Positions 34,871-43,898 of a stretch of DNA of 64,000 bases are shown piece by piece. Source of the DNA: Minisyncoccota bacterium (GTDB lineage: Bacteria > Patescibacteriota > JACMRA01); assembly GCA_014376695.1 (NCBI GenBank), contig JACMRA010000008.1, positions 24,685 to 88,684 on the forward strand. Direction: 5' to 3'. A model generated the notes under the pieces. The model saw nothing but the letters and a program-made list of their open reading frames with translations, made no database searches and was not told the origin of the DNA. Positions within the stretch are counted from its first letter, which is position 1. The number at the start of each line of letters is the position of its first letter. The translations under genes were made by a program, and so were the position numbers.

Positions 34871-35596
34871 CTATTCACTAGCTACCATATACCGGGTCCA
34901 GTAATCAATCGAGGCGATATCAAAATGTTGGGCGTATTTATACAGGAGGTAGCTATTAAGTCCCACGAGACAAAAGCCCAAAAAAGTCTCAACGCCCGAC
35001 CCAGTTCGAAATAGTTTAAGGCCTAACTTCTTCTTGAATGGAAAGAAAATCGGTATCCCCTCAATAGTTACCCAGTCGCCAATTAAGTGGGCAATATAGC
35101 CAATAATTAACAAAACGGCAATCTCAAATCGCAAGTTCTGGTTCCAAACCAAAAAAAGCAAACCAACTAAAACAAAATTAATGGCCATACTAAATATGTG
35201 AAGGATGAAATTTACTTGTTTTTCGGAGATAATATTTCTGGTAATTTCATCAATCGAGCCAATATATCGTTGAAGGATTTTTTCGAGTAAGTAATTCCCA
35301 AAAAAGGCTGCAACAATCAAAAAATAGGTAAAATAAATATTCTGACCAAGTAAAAAATAGATTAAGCCTGCAAAAAGCCCAACCCCGACCAAAGAATGTG
35401 TAATTCCACGATGTGGCAAAAACTTACCAACCGGCCTGAAATATCGCCCAAGCTCGCTACCAGGATGATCAATATCAGGAAATACCCCAGCAAAAATCAC
35501 AAACAACAAAAGTGGTAAAAAGAAAGGTCTCTCAAAATAGAGACTAAGCCCAAGCGCTGAGGCTGTTGCAAGAGTGGCGTGATTAATTGCAAGCAT
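34871..35596 (-). CDS. YdjM-like membrane-bound metal-dependent hydrolase
   Basis: 241 aa with about five TM helices. Metal-binding motifs of the YdjM (LexA-binding inner-membrane hydrolase) family are present: His6, FPDIDHPGSELGRYF (about 39-53), 'LPHRGITHSLVG' (60-71) and a later 'AHLIGDWVTIEGIPIFFPF' (about 169-187). The biochemical reaction is not established for the family. It starts 7 bp downstream of pheS in the same direction. Confidence 0.75.
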   Translation of the reverse strand: MLAINHATLATASALGLSLYFERPFFLPLLLFVIFAGVFPDIDHPGSELGRYFRPVGKFLPHRGITHSLVGVGLFAGLIYFLLGQNIYFTYFLIVAAFFGNYLLEKILQRYIGSIDEITRNIISEKQVNFILHIFSMAINFVLVGLLFLVWNQNLRFEIAVLLIIGYIAHLIGDWVTIEGIPIFFPFKKKLGLKLFRTGSGVETFLGFCLVGLNSYLLYKYAQHFDIASIDYWTRYMVASE

Positions 35597-35603
35597 ATAA
35601 CTT

Positions 35604-36611
35604 TTATTCTCCTCGCAAAAAGCTTAATTGGCCATTATAAAATTGAGTAATACCCGTAATTTCAAGCTTCATCTGAACAAGCCGAGTTAACCCGAGGCCA
35701 AAAGCTATGCCCTGATACTCAGTGGTATCTAGTCCCATATTCTTGATTACCTGGCTATGAATTGGACCAGCTCCAGCCACTTCTATCCATTTGCCACCTT
35801 TGAACCACTTGGCATATATATCAATTTCAAACGACGGTTCCGTAAATGGAAAATAGCTTGGTCTTAATCTTACCTGAAGCTCGGGGTCACGAAAATACTC
35901 CCGAAAAACTTTTTCGAGTAGAGTTACTAACTGACTTATGCTAATTTGCTTGTCGACCATCCACATATCTAACTGGTGAAAGTTAATATCGTGAGTTGAA
36001 TCCATATTCTCAGCCCGAAATACGATACCCGGGAAGACAACCCGAAAAGGTGGCTTATGCGTCTCGGCGTATTTGCAGATATTGGATGTTACTTGAGTTC
36101 TCATAACGTAATTCTCACCTTTGCTATCCTGCTGGGCCAAAAAGAATGTATCTTGCATACCTCGAGCCGAGTGGTAATCTGGCGTTCCGACCGAAGTAAA
36201 GTTATACCACTGACTCTCCACCTGAGTCGAATCAAAAATATCAAAACCCAGTCGCTGAAATATCCCAACAATCTCGTTGCTAACTTGAATAATCGGATGC
36301 AAAACCCCGCTTCTAGTTTCTTCGAATTGGTGCGAAGCAAAAGTTGGGTCAAATTTTATATAATCGTCCTGTTCTTGCAGGGCTTGGATAGCCTGGATTT
36401 TAGTATCGGCAGCGGCTGTAATGGCTGATTTGATAGAAGTAATTTGACCACCTAGGGCTTTTTTTTGGGCGGGATCTCCTGATTTGAGTTCTTGCAAAAG
36501 ACTAGCGATTAAATCTCCCTTGAGAAGACTTTCTTTGATCGCGATGCACTGACTAATGGTAGTACACTGAGCAAAGTCGGGGCTGTATTGATTGGAGTTA
36601 GTCTCGGTCAT
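35604..36611 (-). CDS. pheS: Phenylalanyl-tRNA synthetase alpha subunit
   Basis: 335 aa from the ATG at 36611 (MTETNSNQYS); an upstream non-ATG start would add 24 hydrophobic residues not found in PheS. Class II motifs: 'FRVVFPGIVFRAENMDSTHD' (motif 2 region), FHQLDMWMVDK, 'LRPSYFPFTEPSFEID', and motif 3 in GIAFGLGLTRLVQ. The helical tRNA-binding N-terminus (1-80) is present. PheS pairs with PheT to charge tRNA-Phe (a tRNA-Phe lies at 59756). pheT is not adjacent, which is unusual. Confidence 0.92.
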   Translation of the reverse strand: MTETNSNQYSPDFAQCTTISQCIAIKESLLKGDLIASLLQELKSGDPAQKKALGGQITSIKSAITAAADTKIQAIQALQEQDDYIKFDPTFASHQFEETRSGVLHPIIQVSNEIVGIFQRLGFDIFDSTQVESQWYNFTSVGTPDYHSARGMQDTFFLAQQDSKGENYVMRTQVTSNICKYAETHKPPFRVVFPGIVFRAENMDSTHDINFHQLDMWMVDKQISISQLVTLLEKVFREYFRDPELQVRLRPSYFPFTEPSFEIDIYAKWFKGGKWIEVAGAGPIHSQVIKNMGLDTTEYQGIAFGLGLTRLVQMKLEITGITQFYNGQLSFLRGE

Positions 36612-36731
36612 AAATTGAATTGCGTAGATAGATAGCCAAATAATCACCAAAGGCCGGTTTACTGTCAAGCCAACAAAAAACACCTCCTTAGTTGAGATGC
36701 TAATTGAGTTAATTGGTCAAAAAATTCGGGT

Positions 36732-37064
36732 TTAGATGTTTCCTGCGTCTTTGAGCATGCCCATAAGATCGTTAATCCCTCCAGTTTGTTGTAGTTGAGT
36801 TACCACAGCTTTTTGGACGTCTTCAACAGCTTTTTCGAAGGCTTCGATAATGGCCTTACCCAAAAGAGCGTCGGGTTTACCTTCCTTAATAAAGTTTTCG
36901 TAGACGAATTCAATAAGAGCTGGGTCGATATCAATTGTCTGGATTTTTTGCTCTCCGTTGATGGTTACAGTAACTTTTCCGTTCTTAGAAGTTCCAGTTA
37001 CGATAATAGACGAAAGTAATTTTTTGAGCTTTTCGTGTTGTTGTTGCATTTTAATTGGGTTCAT
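36732..37064 (-). CDS. YbaB/EbfC family nucleoid-associated protein
   Basis: 110 aa. MNPIKMQQQHEKLKKLLSS then 'GTSKNGKVTVTINGEQKIQTIDIDPALIE' matches the YbaB fold (coiled-coil arms and 'G.V.V..nG...v..i.id..l'). It binds DNA as a dimer. The usual neighbours dnaX and recR are missing; pheS lies downstream after about 120 bp. Confidence 0.86.
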   Translation of the reverse strand: MNPIKMQQQHEKLKKLLSSIIVTGTSKNGKVTVTINGEQKIQTIDIDPALIEFVYENFIKEGKPDALLGKAIIEAFEKAVEDVQKAVVTQLQQTGGINDLMGMLKDAGNI

Positions 37065-37193
37065 AATCGGCGATGTATTATTCTGTTAATTTCTTATAAG
37101 CTAGTATCAAAGGCGTTTTCTGTCAAGGTGGCGGAGTTTTAGTTATAAATGTTTAGTACTAAAGTTTTAGTTATAAATGTTTGCTATCAACGG

Positions 37194-37886
37194 TTACTTC
37201 TCGATAATTTTGCTTATCAGTTCCTCAATTTTTTTATCTCTAAGATCTTGAGTAGATAACTCATTAGTCATTTCTAGGGCTACTAAGTATTTTTGATTGT
37301 TATTCAAACTGATATAGAAATCTTTTATTTGGTCGCCAGTTGTTTTGTACATAAACAAGAAAGTAGCTCCTATAAATTGAGATACAAGACCCGAAATCAA
37401 AGGTATTGATAATTGTGCGTAACTGGCTTGATTACTCGCCCCGAGATAAAAACTAAACCCTAGTATGGCAAAACCTATCACTGATGAGGTACAGGCCAGC
37501 CAAAAAGTTGCAAAACTTTGGAATTGATTAGTCTCTACATACTTTGTAAGTTTAGCGGAGTCTAATTTCATTGACTCAATGGGTGTTAGAGTCTTTGTCT
37601 CATATTTATCCATTTTTAATTTTACGACCTCATCCCAGTAATCGCTAAAAGCGTATGCAATTGGAAGTAGAATAATAAAATGAGAAAAGTACCATACTGT
37701 TATAATTAACGCTCCGTATTCCCTAGGAATGCTAAAAGGCGATTTTAAGAAAAGAGTTATGAATGCTAATTCTCCAAATATACATAAAACAGGTGTAATA
37801 AAAGCCCCTAAAAATAAGAAAATAAGTGGCACCACCTGATCCAAATAATAAACTTTAACCTGCTTCAAATTAAAGGATAGCTTCAT
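37194..37886 (-). CDS. Four-span membrane protein of unknown function, coupled to thrS
   Basis: 230 aa. Hydrophobic spans near 15-38, 45-65, 125-148 and 156-178, then a cytoplasmic helical tail (about 180-230, ending ELISKIIEK). The start codon overlaps the thrS stop (ATGA), a strong sign of translational coupling. No family recognised. A 107-bp intergenic gap separates it from the divergent end of ybaB. Confidence 0.65.
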   Translation of the reverse strand: MKLSFNLKQVKVYYLDQVVPLIFLFLGAFITPVLCIFGELAFITLFLKSPFSIPREYGALIITVWYFSHFIILLPIAYAFSDYWDEVVKLKMDKYETKTLTPIESMKLDSAKLTKYVETNQFQSFATFWLACTSSVIGFAILGFSFYLGASNQASYAQLSIPLISGLVSQFIGATFLFMYKTTGDQIKDFYISLNNNQKYLVALEMTNELSTQDLRDKKIEELISKIIEK

Positions 37887-40252
37887 ATTACCTGCAACCC
37901 CTCCAAATACCCCCTCAACTCACTCAATCCAAGCTTTACGCTCTCTCCATTATACTCGATACTGACTTGACCGGCTTCGACATCTTTGTCGCCGATAACT
38001 ATTAACATTGGGATTTTTTCGAGTTTGGCTTCTCGGATTTTTTTGCCTAGGCTCTCGGATCGACTATCTATTGTAAAGCGGAGTTCATTGTATTTGAGCG
38101 GCTTCATAAGTACCACTTGATCTAGTTCAAGTTTGATTTGCTCGACATACGGCAGGACCTGATCGTTAATTGTGAGGATACGAATCTGTTCAGGAGCCAG
38201 CCAAAATGGGAAGTGTCCTTTGGTTGATTCTAGCAAAATAGCCATAAATCTTTCGTAGCTACCAAGTATAGCTCTATGAATCATTACTGGCGGTCGCAGA
38301 GTCCCGTCAGCGTCTTTGTATTCTAGCCCAAAGCGTTTAGGAGTGGCAAAATCTAGTTGAACCGTAGATAATTGTCTTTCGTTGCCCTGCAAATCCTTGT
38401 ACATAAAATCAAGCTTGGGACCGTAAATTGCCGCCTCTCCCTCGCACACTTTTCCGTCCAAACCTAGCTCTTGATTAATCTCTTTTAGCATTGATTCAGC
38501 TTTGTCCCAGTCTTCGGCAAACCCTGTGTAGCCGTCTAATTTGTTATAATCTCTGACCGAAATGGACACCCAATGATTACCGTACATCCCGAGACCGGTA
38601 TAAAACTCCTTAATAATATTACACAGTGACAATATTTCAGCTTTTATCTGATCCGGTGTACAAAAAGTATGGCCGTCGTCACAGGTAATCGCTCTAACTC
38701 GAGTTAATCCACCAATTGCCCCTGGTTTTTCATCTCTATATTGCATAGTTGACTCAATATACCGAAGTGGCAAATCTTTATAGCTCCTTGGTCTAGATGC
38801 AAAAATCTGAGTATGGTGGGGACAATTCACGGGTTTGAGTACGAATTCTGTATCATAGTGACTCTTCACATGGAATAACTCACCTGCAAACTTTTTGGCG
38901 TGGCCAGATGTTTCGTACAACTCAATTTTGGCCATATGGGGAATTGTAACCTCCTGACAACCGTATTTTTTACTAATTTGAAACAATGTATTTTTGAGTA
39001 AATTTCGGAGTGTAGTCCCCCTTGGGCTAAATAACGGCAGTCCAGGCCCGACCAAATCACTAAAACTAAACAAATCTAATTGTTGTCCCAGAATCCTGTG
39101 GTCATATTTTTTGCTTTCCTCTCTCTGACTAAAAAAGTTAAGTAACTCTTCCCCCGTGTCCATAACAACAGCATAAAGCCTTTGCATATTAACCCCACGT
39201 TCTTGATCCCCTCGCCAATAACTAGCACTAAACTTGTCTAAACCATAATTAATGTCTTTGTAATCTACCATGTCTATATGAGGCCCCTTGCACAGATCTT
39301 CAAAAATTACTTCATCGGTTTTGGTATTGCGGATTGAATAAGTGGTTATGATTGGAGTCTCCCCGTTTAGCACATCTCTTTTCTCCTCCTCGCTCAAACT
39401 TGTCGTTCCCTTGTCTCTCAAATTCTCTAGCAGTTCCACCTTGAGTAATTGGCCTTTGGACTTGAATAGCTTAATGGCTTCGTCCATCTCTAGCTCTTTA
39501 CGCTCGAAGACCAAGTCTTTTTTGATCAAGTCATTGATAACCTTACTAATCCCCTTGAGATCATCTGGAACGAGGTTGCGTGGTAAAATAAAATCGTAAT
39601 AGCATCCATTCTCAATAACCGGACCCACGCCGAATTGGATAATTTTAGGCTGGTAATCCAAGCCTCTTTTGACCGTGATCTGAGTATATTTATCAGCCTC
39701 TGTCACACCGCCTCGACCCTCCATTAATATTTCAAGCTTAGAACTATCGAACCAATCATACTGATCTGACTTGCCAGCTTCTAATACTGGATTAGAATAA
39801 TCTTTTACTTGGACTACAACTTGAACGACTCTTTGCTGGTAATTTTCCTGGCTATCTCTCATCGCCTCTGGTAACTCAAAATCTTGATAATGAACAATAT
39901 CCAAAATCTGGTCTAACTCAAAATTTAGCTCCTCCTTGAGTTCTCGCTTAACACAATCAAAAATTGTCTCCCCGTCTTCAAGCCCTCCACCTGGCAAGTC
40001 CCAACAATTAGGAAACTTCCTTCTATTTGAGGTTCGTTTTTGGGCAAAAACCTGCCCTTTGTCGTTAATAATCAAGCAGTCAACAAATAATTTTCTGTTT
40101 AGGGCTATCGACCCTTTGAGGAGCGTGCTGAGTTTTCGACTCACGTTGTCTTCTTGCCTAAAGTAAATCTCAACGGCGGCGGCCATCAAGTGGGCAAATG
40201 AATGTCTTTTTGTGTCTAATTGTAGGTTGTTTGAATTTTGGTTTATGGACAT
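37883..40252 (-). CDS. thrS: Threonyl-tRNA synthetase with a Nudix hydrolase inserted in the editing domain; TGS absent
   Basis: 789 aa. The TGS domain is missing: after a 15-residue leader the protein opens at the editing domain HSFAH (17-21). At about 50-190 a Nudix fold is spliced in, with box G89-x5-E95-x7-R103-E104-L-x-E107-E108; Asn110 replaces the usual Gly. The editing domain resumes at 'FGVGPVIENGCYYDF' (207-221) and keeps DLCKGPH (319-325), the second half of the Ser-tRNA editing site. The aminoacylation core has the zinc ligands in VNCPHH, DDGHTFC and VMIHRAILGS. So charging and editing motifs remain. Nudix enzymes cut X-linked nucleoside diphosphates; Ap4A, a side product of synthetases, is one possible substrate (inference). 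It ends in TGA. Confidence 0.94.
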   Translation of the reverse strand: MSINQNSNNLQLDTKRHSFAHLMAAAVEIYFRQEDNVSRKLSTLLKGSIALNRKLFVDCLIINDKGQVFAQKRTSNRRKFPNCWDLPGGGLEDGETIFDCVKRELKEELNFELDQILDIVHYQDFELPEAMRDSQENYQQRVVQVVVQVKDYSNPVLEAGKSDQYDWFDSSKLEILMEGRGGVTEADKYTQITVKRGLDYQPKIIQFGVGPVIENGCYYDFILPRNLVPDDLKGISKVINDLIKKDLVFERKELEMDEAIKLFKSKGQLLKVELLENLRDKGTTSLSEEEKRDVLNGETPIITTYSIRNTKTDEVIFEDLCKGPHIDMVDYKDINYGLDKFSASYWRGDQERGVNMQRLYAVVMDTGEELLNFFSQREESKKYDHRILGQQLDLFSFSDLVGPGLPLFSPRGTTLRNLLKNTLFQISKKYGCQEVTIPHMAKIELYETSGHAKKFAGELFHVKSHYDTEFVLKPVNCPHHTQIFASRPRSYKDLPLRYIESTMQYRDEKPGAIGGLTRVRAITCDDGHTFCTPDQIKAEILSLCNIIKEFYTGLGMYGNHWVSISVRDYNKLDGYTGFAEDWDKAESMLKEINQELGLDGKVCEGEAAIYGPKLDFMYKDLQGNERQLSTVQLDFATPKRFGLEYKDADGTLRPPVMIHRAILGSYERFMAILLESTKGHFPFWLAPEQIRILTINDQVLPYVEQIKLELDQVVLMKPLKYNELRFTIDSRSESLGKKIREAKLEKIPMLIVIGDKDVEAGQVSIEYNGESVKLGLSELRGYLEGLQVI

Positions 40253-40292
40253 AGGTGTGTGTTTATATTGTTATGGAGTAGCCTCTTTGGAT

Positions 40293-40955
40293 TTATTTGA
40301 AATTGGCTTTTTTGATAAATAGTCTGGCAAAGTCTTCAGGCTCTACCAAAATCTGACTATCCGGCAATAGGGTTTTCAAAATATCATAGCCATGGTAGCC
40401 CCAGCTACAACCGATCATATTCTGATTCGCAAATATCTCACCGAGTTCGCTTATATCGCTAACCGTATCAGCAAAATAAAAGACTTTGTCGCTATCGACC
40501 TGCCAATTACTAAGAATTTGTTTTACGTTTATAATTTTGGACGGACTATCTTGGCTTGTCAGGACGTAATCAAATACCAAGTCAGGGGCTTGTTTCAGCA
40601 TTTTATGAACTCCAATAGGCCAGCCACTTGTAACGATTGCCAAGCGTAGATTGCTTAATTTACTAATTTCTTTGATGAGGCCGTGAAATAAATAACCTTG
40701 GGAAATTAATTTTTCGGTAAATATTTTACCTACTTGTTTGAGATCCAATCCCTTAGTTTCAATACCTGGATTAGTTCGGATATTGGTATAACTAAATTGC
40801 TCAATTAATTTTTTGGCTTGGTCACTTTGGATATTTAGGACCTCGATCATAGTCTCAAGCATCAAATCGTAAGTATCTCCAATTACGCCGTCAAAATCGA
40901 AAATTAGGTATTTGGTATCAAGCTCTGTATTAGCTAAATTGTGGTTTATGGACAT
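40293..40955 (-). CDS. HAD-superfamily phosphatase
   Basis: 220 aa from the ATG at 40955; an upstream TTG is less likely. Motif I is FDFDGVIGDT with both Asp. A helical cap follows, then motif II 'LAIVTSGWP' and motif III/IV 'KIINVKQILSN...VFYFADTVSDI'. The pattern is that of phosphoglycolate phosphatase-like HADs. The first 15 residues (MSINHNLANTELDTK) resemble the ThrRS leader (MSINQNSNNLQLDTK), and thrS is the next gene. It sits between aspS and thrS in one apparent operon. Confidence 0.83.
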   Translation of the reverse strand: MSINHNLANTELDTKYLIFDFDGVIGDTYDLMLETMIEVLNIQSDQAKKLIEQFSYTNIRTNPGIETKGLDLKQVGKIFTEKLISQGYLFHGLIKEISKLSNLRLAIVTSGWPIGVHKMLKQAPDLVFDYVLTSQDSPSKIINVKQILSNWQVDSDKVFYFADTVSDISELGEIFANQNMIGCSWGYHGYDILKTLLPDSQILVEPEDFARLFIKKANFK

Positions 40956-40991
40956 AAGAGCGGGAGATTTTAGTTTAATAAAATTCAATTT

Positions 40992-42314
40992 TTAGGGCAT
41001 AAGCCGCTTAACATCCCGAGGGAATAGGACCGCCTCTTTGACAGATGATAAGCCGATTAGTTGCTTGACAAATCTATCTACTCCAAGCCCGAATCCACCG
41101 TGCGGTGGCAAGCCATGTTTGAATGCCGTTACATAATACTTGAATCCATCACTTTCTGGGTCAAGGCCAGCGCCCCGAATTTGGGCAACTAGTTTATCAT
41201 AGTTATTCTCTCGAAGTGGAATGGTTGCAAGCTCTATTCCCCTGAACAGGAGGTCAACTCGATCGGTGACCAATTGATTGCCTTCGAGTTTTTTTTGGTA
41301 GAATTTCATATCCGAAGAAGGGAACTCACTGATAAATACCGCCTCTGAACCTAAGTTTGCCGCCGCATAATCACAAATCCACCGCTCCTCCTCGGGAGTA
41401 CAATCATCATCTCCAATCGTGTTTTTACCGGTTGCCTCGCTAAACATCTTGTGCAATTGGCTAAGTGTAATCACAGGAAACTTATCACTAAGAACTGGCT
41501 TGACAGCACCCAGCGCGGTTAATTCACTGGCATTGGAACTCCAAACATTGTCGCACACTGACTTTATCAGATTTTCGGTCACCGTCAAAACATCTGTCAA
41601 TCCATCGACAAAGCCCATCTCAATATCAAGCATAATTGTCTCCGTAAGGTGGCGAGTAGTGTAGCTGAGTTCGGCCCGATAAGCATGTCCAATCTCAAAA
41701 ACTCTCTCAAATCCCCCAACCATCATTTGCTTGTAGAATTGCGGCGACTGGGCTAGAACTGCTTTTTGCCCGAAGTAATCAACACTAAAAACTTCTGCCC
41801 CACCTTCGGTTGCGCCCGCCAAGATCTTGGGACTGTCTATCTCCAAAAAATCTTCCCCAATCAAAAAATCTCGAATTGATTGAATTAATTTGGCCTTAAC
41901 CCTAAAAATTCCGGCCTCTTTCGGGTTTCGGACGTTCAAGCTCCGATTGTCAAACAAAATATCAAAACTCTCTGGATTATGGTTAATATCCTTATCAATT
42001 TCGATCGGCGGTACCTCCGCAATTGGAACGATAACCTCAATTACTGGCTCGCCCATTTCGACTCCAATGGCTGAGCGTTTATCTTCTTTGACCAAACCTT
42101 GGATATAGAGAATTGTGCCATTTTGGAGTCCTTTTAATTGGCTAATTACCTGATTATCTTCTATTACGACTTGAATAAGTCCACTTCTGTCCCGCACCAC
42201 CGCAAAGGCAAGTTTGGAGCTGACTTCGCGCTTTTTGTGCAAAAATCCTTTTATAAATACAGTTTGACCAATATGTTGATTAAGTTCTCGGATGAGGATT
42301 CTAGGTTGAGTCAT
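40992..42314 (-). CDS. aspS: Aspartyl-tRNA synthetase, archaeal/non-discriminating type length
   Basis: 440 aa, the compact form without the bacterial GAD insertion (bacterial AspRS is about 590). The N-terminal OB fold (about 15-100) contains VFIKGFLHKKREVSSKLAF. Class II motif 2 is 'FERVFEIGHAYRAE' and motif 3 is 'HGGFGLGVDRFVKQL'. Compact AspRS often charges both tRNA-Asp and tRNA-Asn, the product then being amidated. That reading is family knowledge, not shown here. Its promoter at 42339-42367 lies within direct repeat copy A. Confidence 0.92.
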   Translation of the reverse strand: MTQPRILIRELNQHIGQTVFIKGFLHKKREVSSKLAFAVVRDRSGLIQVVIEDNQVISQLKGLQNGTILYIQGLVKEDKRSAIGVEMGEPVIEVIVPIAEVPPIEIDKDINHNPESFDILFDNRSLNVRNPKEAGIFRVKAKLIQSIRDFLIGEDFLEIDSPKILAGATEGGAEVFSVDYFGQKAVLAQSPQFYKQMMVGGFERVFEIGHAYRAELSYTTRHLTETIMLDIEMGFVDGLTDVLTVTENLIKSVCDNVWSSNASELTALGAVKPVLSDKFPVITLSQLHKMFSEATGKNTIGDDDCTPEEERWICDYAAANLGSEAVFISEFPSSDMKFYQKKLEGNQLVTDRVDLLFRGIELATIPLRENNYDKLVAQIRGAGLDPESDGFKYYVTAFKHGLPPHGGFGLGVDRFVKQLIGLSSVKEAVLFPRDVKRLMP

Positions 42315-42369
42315 AAAAATTTGTTAGTTTATATCTCGATGATTGGTCAGTTTGATTTGGTTGTCAAGG
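42312..42369 (-). repeat. 58-bp direct repeat, copy A (aspS promoter/start)
   Basis: It runs from the aspS start codon back to the CCTTGACAACC sequence. It matches copy B (43896-43954) at roughly 48 of 58 aligned positions with one indel. Read in the right frame it encodes LDNQIKLTNHRDIN then stop, nearly the same as the C-terminus of the alpha/beta hydrolase encoded by copy B. Confidence 0.75.
42339..42367 (-). promoter_or_regulatory. aspS promoter
   Basis: The minus strand reads TTGACA (42367-42362), 17 bp, AATCAT (42344-42339), about 25 nt before the ATG at 42314. Confidence 0.5.
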
Positions 42370-42370
42370 A

Positions 42371-43255
42371 CTATTTAACTTGTCTTTCTTGAGTCGGATA
42401 TGGCGGCGGAAACGGTACGTCCTTGTAAATATTTTTATACAAAAAACCTCCAATCACTAATATAGCCAAGGCTGTTAAACCTCCAATTGCCGCCGCCCGC
42501 CTTTTAATCAGACCATCAACGTATATTTGGAATTTTACTGCTTGCGTTTGATTGTCTGCCCCTCTTGAATCAGGCCCGTCAGGTAGGAGTTGCGTTGATA
42601 CAATTTTATGGTCGCTCAATGAAGTTGGGACTACCGTTACAGTGGCTTGCGACCCCTTCGGTACAAAGACAATGTCGAGTACGAACTTTAGAGACCCCTT
42701 TACTAATGTTGGCTGAGTGTCTGGCCCGTCAAGATTAGCTATGCGGTAGTCAAGTTTAGAACTTGTCCGATGATGAGCTAGCAACTCTATAAGATTAGGC
42801 AAATTGACACCTGTAAACGCAAATGAAGGTATTATAGTTCGAAACAGTGTCGATGGAAAAGCCGGGACGTAAGGGACTTTTGTAACTGGCTTTCCTAAGT
42901 CGCCCAACGGTCCATAATTGTTACAATCCCCGCTCATAATAGAAAAGTTTAACCCGTCTCCACGATTAGCCTGTGCTAAATATTTGTGATTGGTAAGCGA
43001 AGTTTGGATAGTGGCTACTCTACCAAAATAATCGCTCGCGGGGTTAATATATAACGTACTAGTTGTAACCGTGCTTCCATTTTCAAACCTTAGAGTCAAA
43101 TGTTGGGTCGAGCCAACATAAATGTTATCGGTTACTGGAGTCCCAGACCTGGCATGTTCGTTGCCGTAAGCTCGCCAGTTGGCTGGGCCATTTTGATCAG
43201 CTATATTCCCACGCTGAAAATGTGGAGTTAGGTTAATTTCATAGGATTTTGGCAC
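42371..43255 (-). pseudogene. C-terminal part of a broken endonuclease/exonuclease/phosphatase-like protein, membrane anchored
   Basis: 294 codons from a GTG. 'SIMSGDCNNYG' (EEP GDxN-like), 'LDYRIANLDG' and 'LSDHKIVSTQL' (EEP C-terminal SDH motif) appear in EEP order. A TM helix near 258-280 and a Pro-rich tail follow. Reading back into the overlapping frame joins smoothly to the ORF at 43273 by a one-base shift near 43300, so the two are most likely one gene split by a frameshift. EEP enzymes cleave phosphodiesters or phosphomonoesters. A sequencing indel is the main alternative to real decay. Confidence 0.6.
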
Positions 43256-43272
43256 TTCCAGGCGATTGCAAT

Positions 43273-43581
43273 TTACAAGTTGGATAATGCTGTAGGGCGT
43301 CTCAATATTATAAGAGGTCTATTCGTGCCAGGATCCATATAATTGGTACTAACGACCATATATCCAGCGCTCTTTAACTGCTCAAGATGATCATCAACCT
43401 CAGGAAAATCGCTCAAGGCAATAATATCATAACCTTGGATTCTTTCTAGTAATTGACTCAAATTTGTGTGCCGTTGCACGCCCACAGCCGCCAATCTATC
43501 TTCATAAGTATCCGAAGGAAGTTTGGCTATAGATCGTGGGTACTCAGATTCTTGAGCAAGTCCAGCCATATTTAAGGTCAT
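43273..43581 (-). pseudogene. N-terminal part of the same EEP-like protein
   Basis: 102 codons. MTLNMAGLAQE is like the EEP opening (TxNxxG) and 'YDIIALSDFPEVDDHLEQLKSAGYMVV' is like the EEP D-x-I-x-L-x-E strand. The frame is open further upstream, without ATG, to about 43720. It overlaps the ORF at 43644, whose stop may reflect a second frameshift. Confidence 0.55.
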
Positions 43582-43643
43582 TACGACCAGACCATTTTTC
43601 TTGATATCTCCCTGTATCCGCTGGGTCGATTGGTTAATATCAC

Positions 43644-43898
43644 TTAGGCTTGGAATTTTGATGGACCAATAGGGTTCTCCACTGCAGGATCCCCAGTCAA
43701 AAAGTACAGCCCGCCAGTACCTTCATCGTGCCTAACCAAAGTCAACTCCCCAGGTCTTACCATTAGTCCAAAAAGGCTTCTCACAACATCTGAATCAGGA
43801 TTAGCCATTAGATTGTATAACTCGTTGCCGTCAGCTTCTGAGTATTCGTCGCAAAAGCGTTGTTGAAATTCCAGCGGAATCAATGATACTATAGACAT
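43644..43898 (-). CDS. Short ORF preceding the EEP-like gene, possibly its 5' part
   Basis: 84 aa (MSIVSLIPLEFQQRFCDEYS...). No domain recognised. Its ATG is the boundary of direct repeat copy B, which supplies a TTGACA-containing upstream sequence. It may be the true N-terminus of the EEP-like protein before a frameshift, or a separate small protein. Confidence 0.4.
   Translation of the reverse strand: MSIVSLIPLEFQQRFCDEYSEADGNELYNLMANPDSDVVRSLFGLMVRPGELTLVRHDEGTGGLYFLTGDPAVENPIGPSKFQA

Noticed and set aside
34632-34904. ORF of 90 codons opposite the end of the YdjM-like gene
   Set aside because: It starts at TTG, overlaps a well-supported gene and has no recognisable features.
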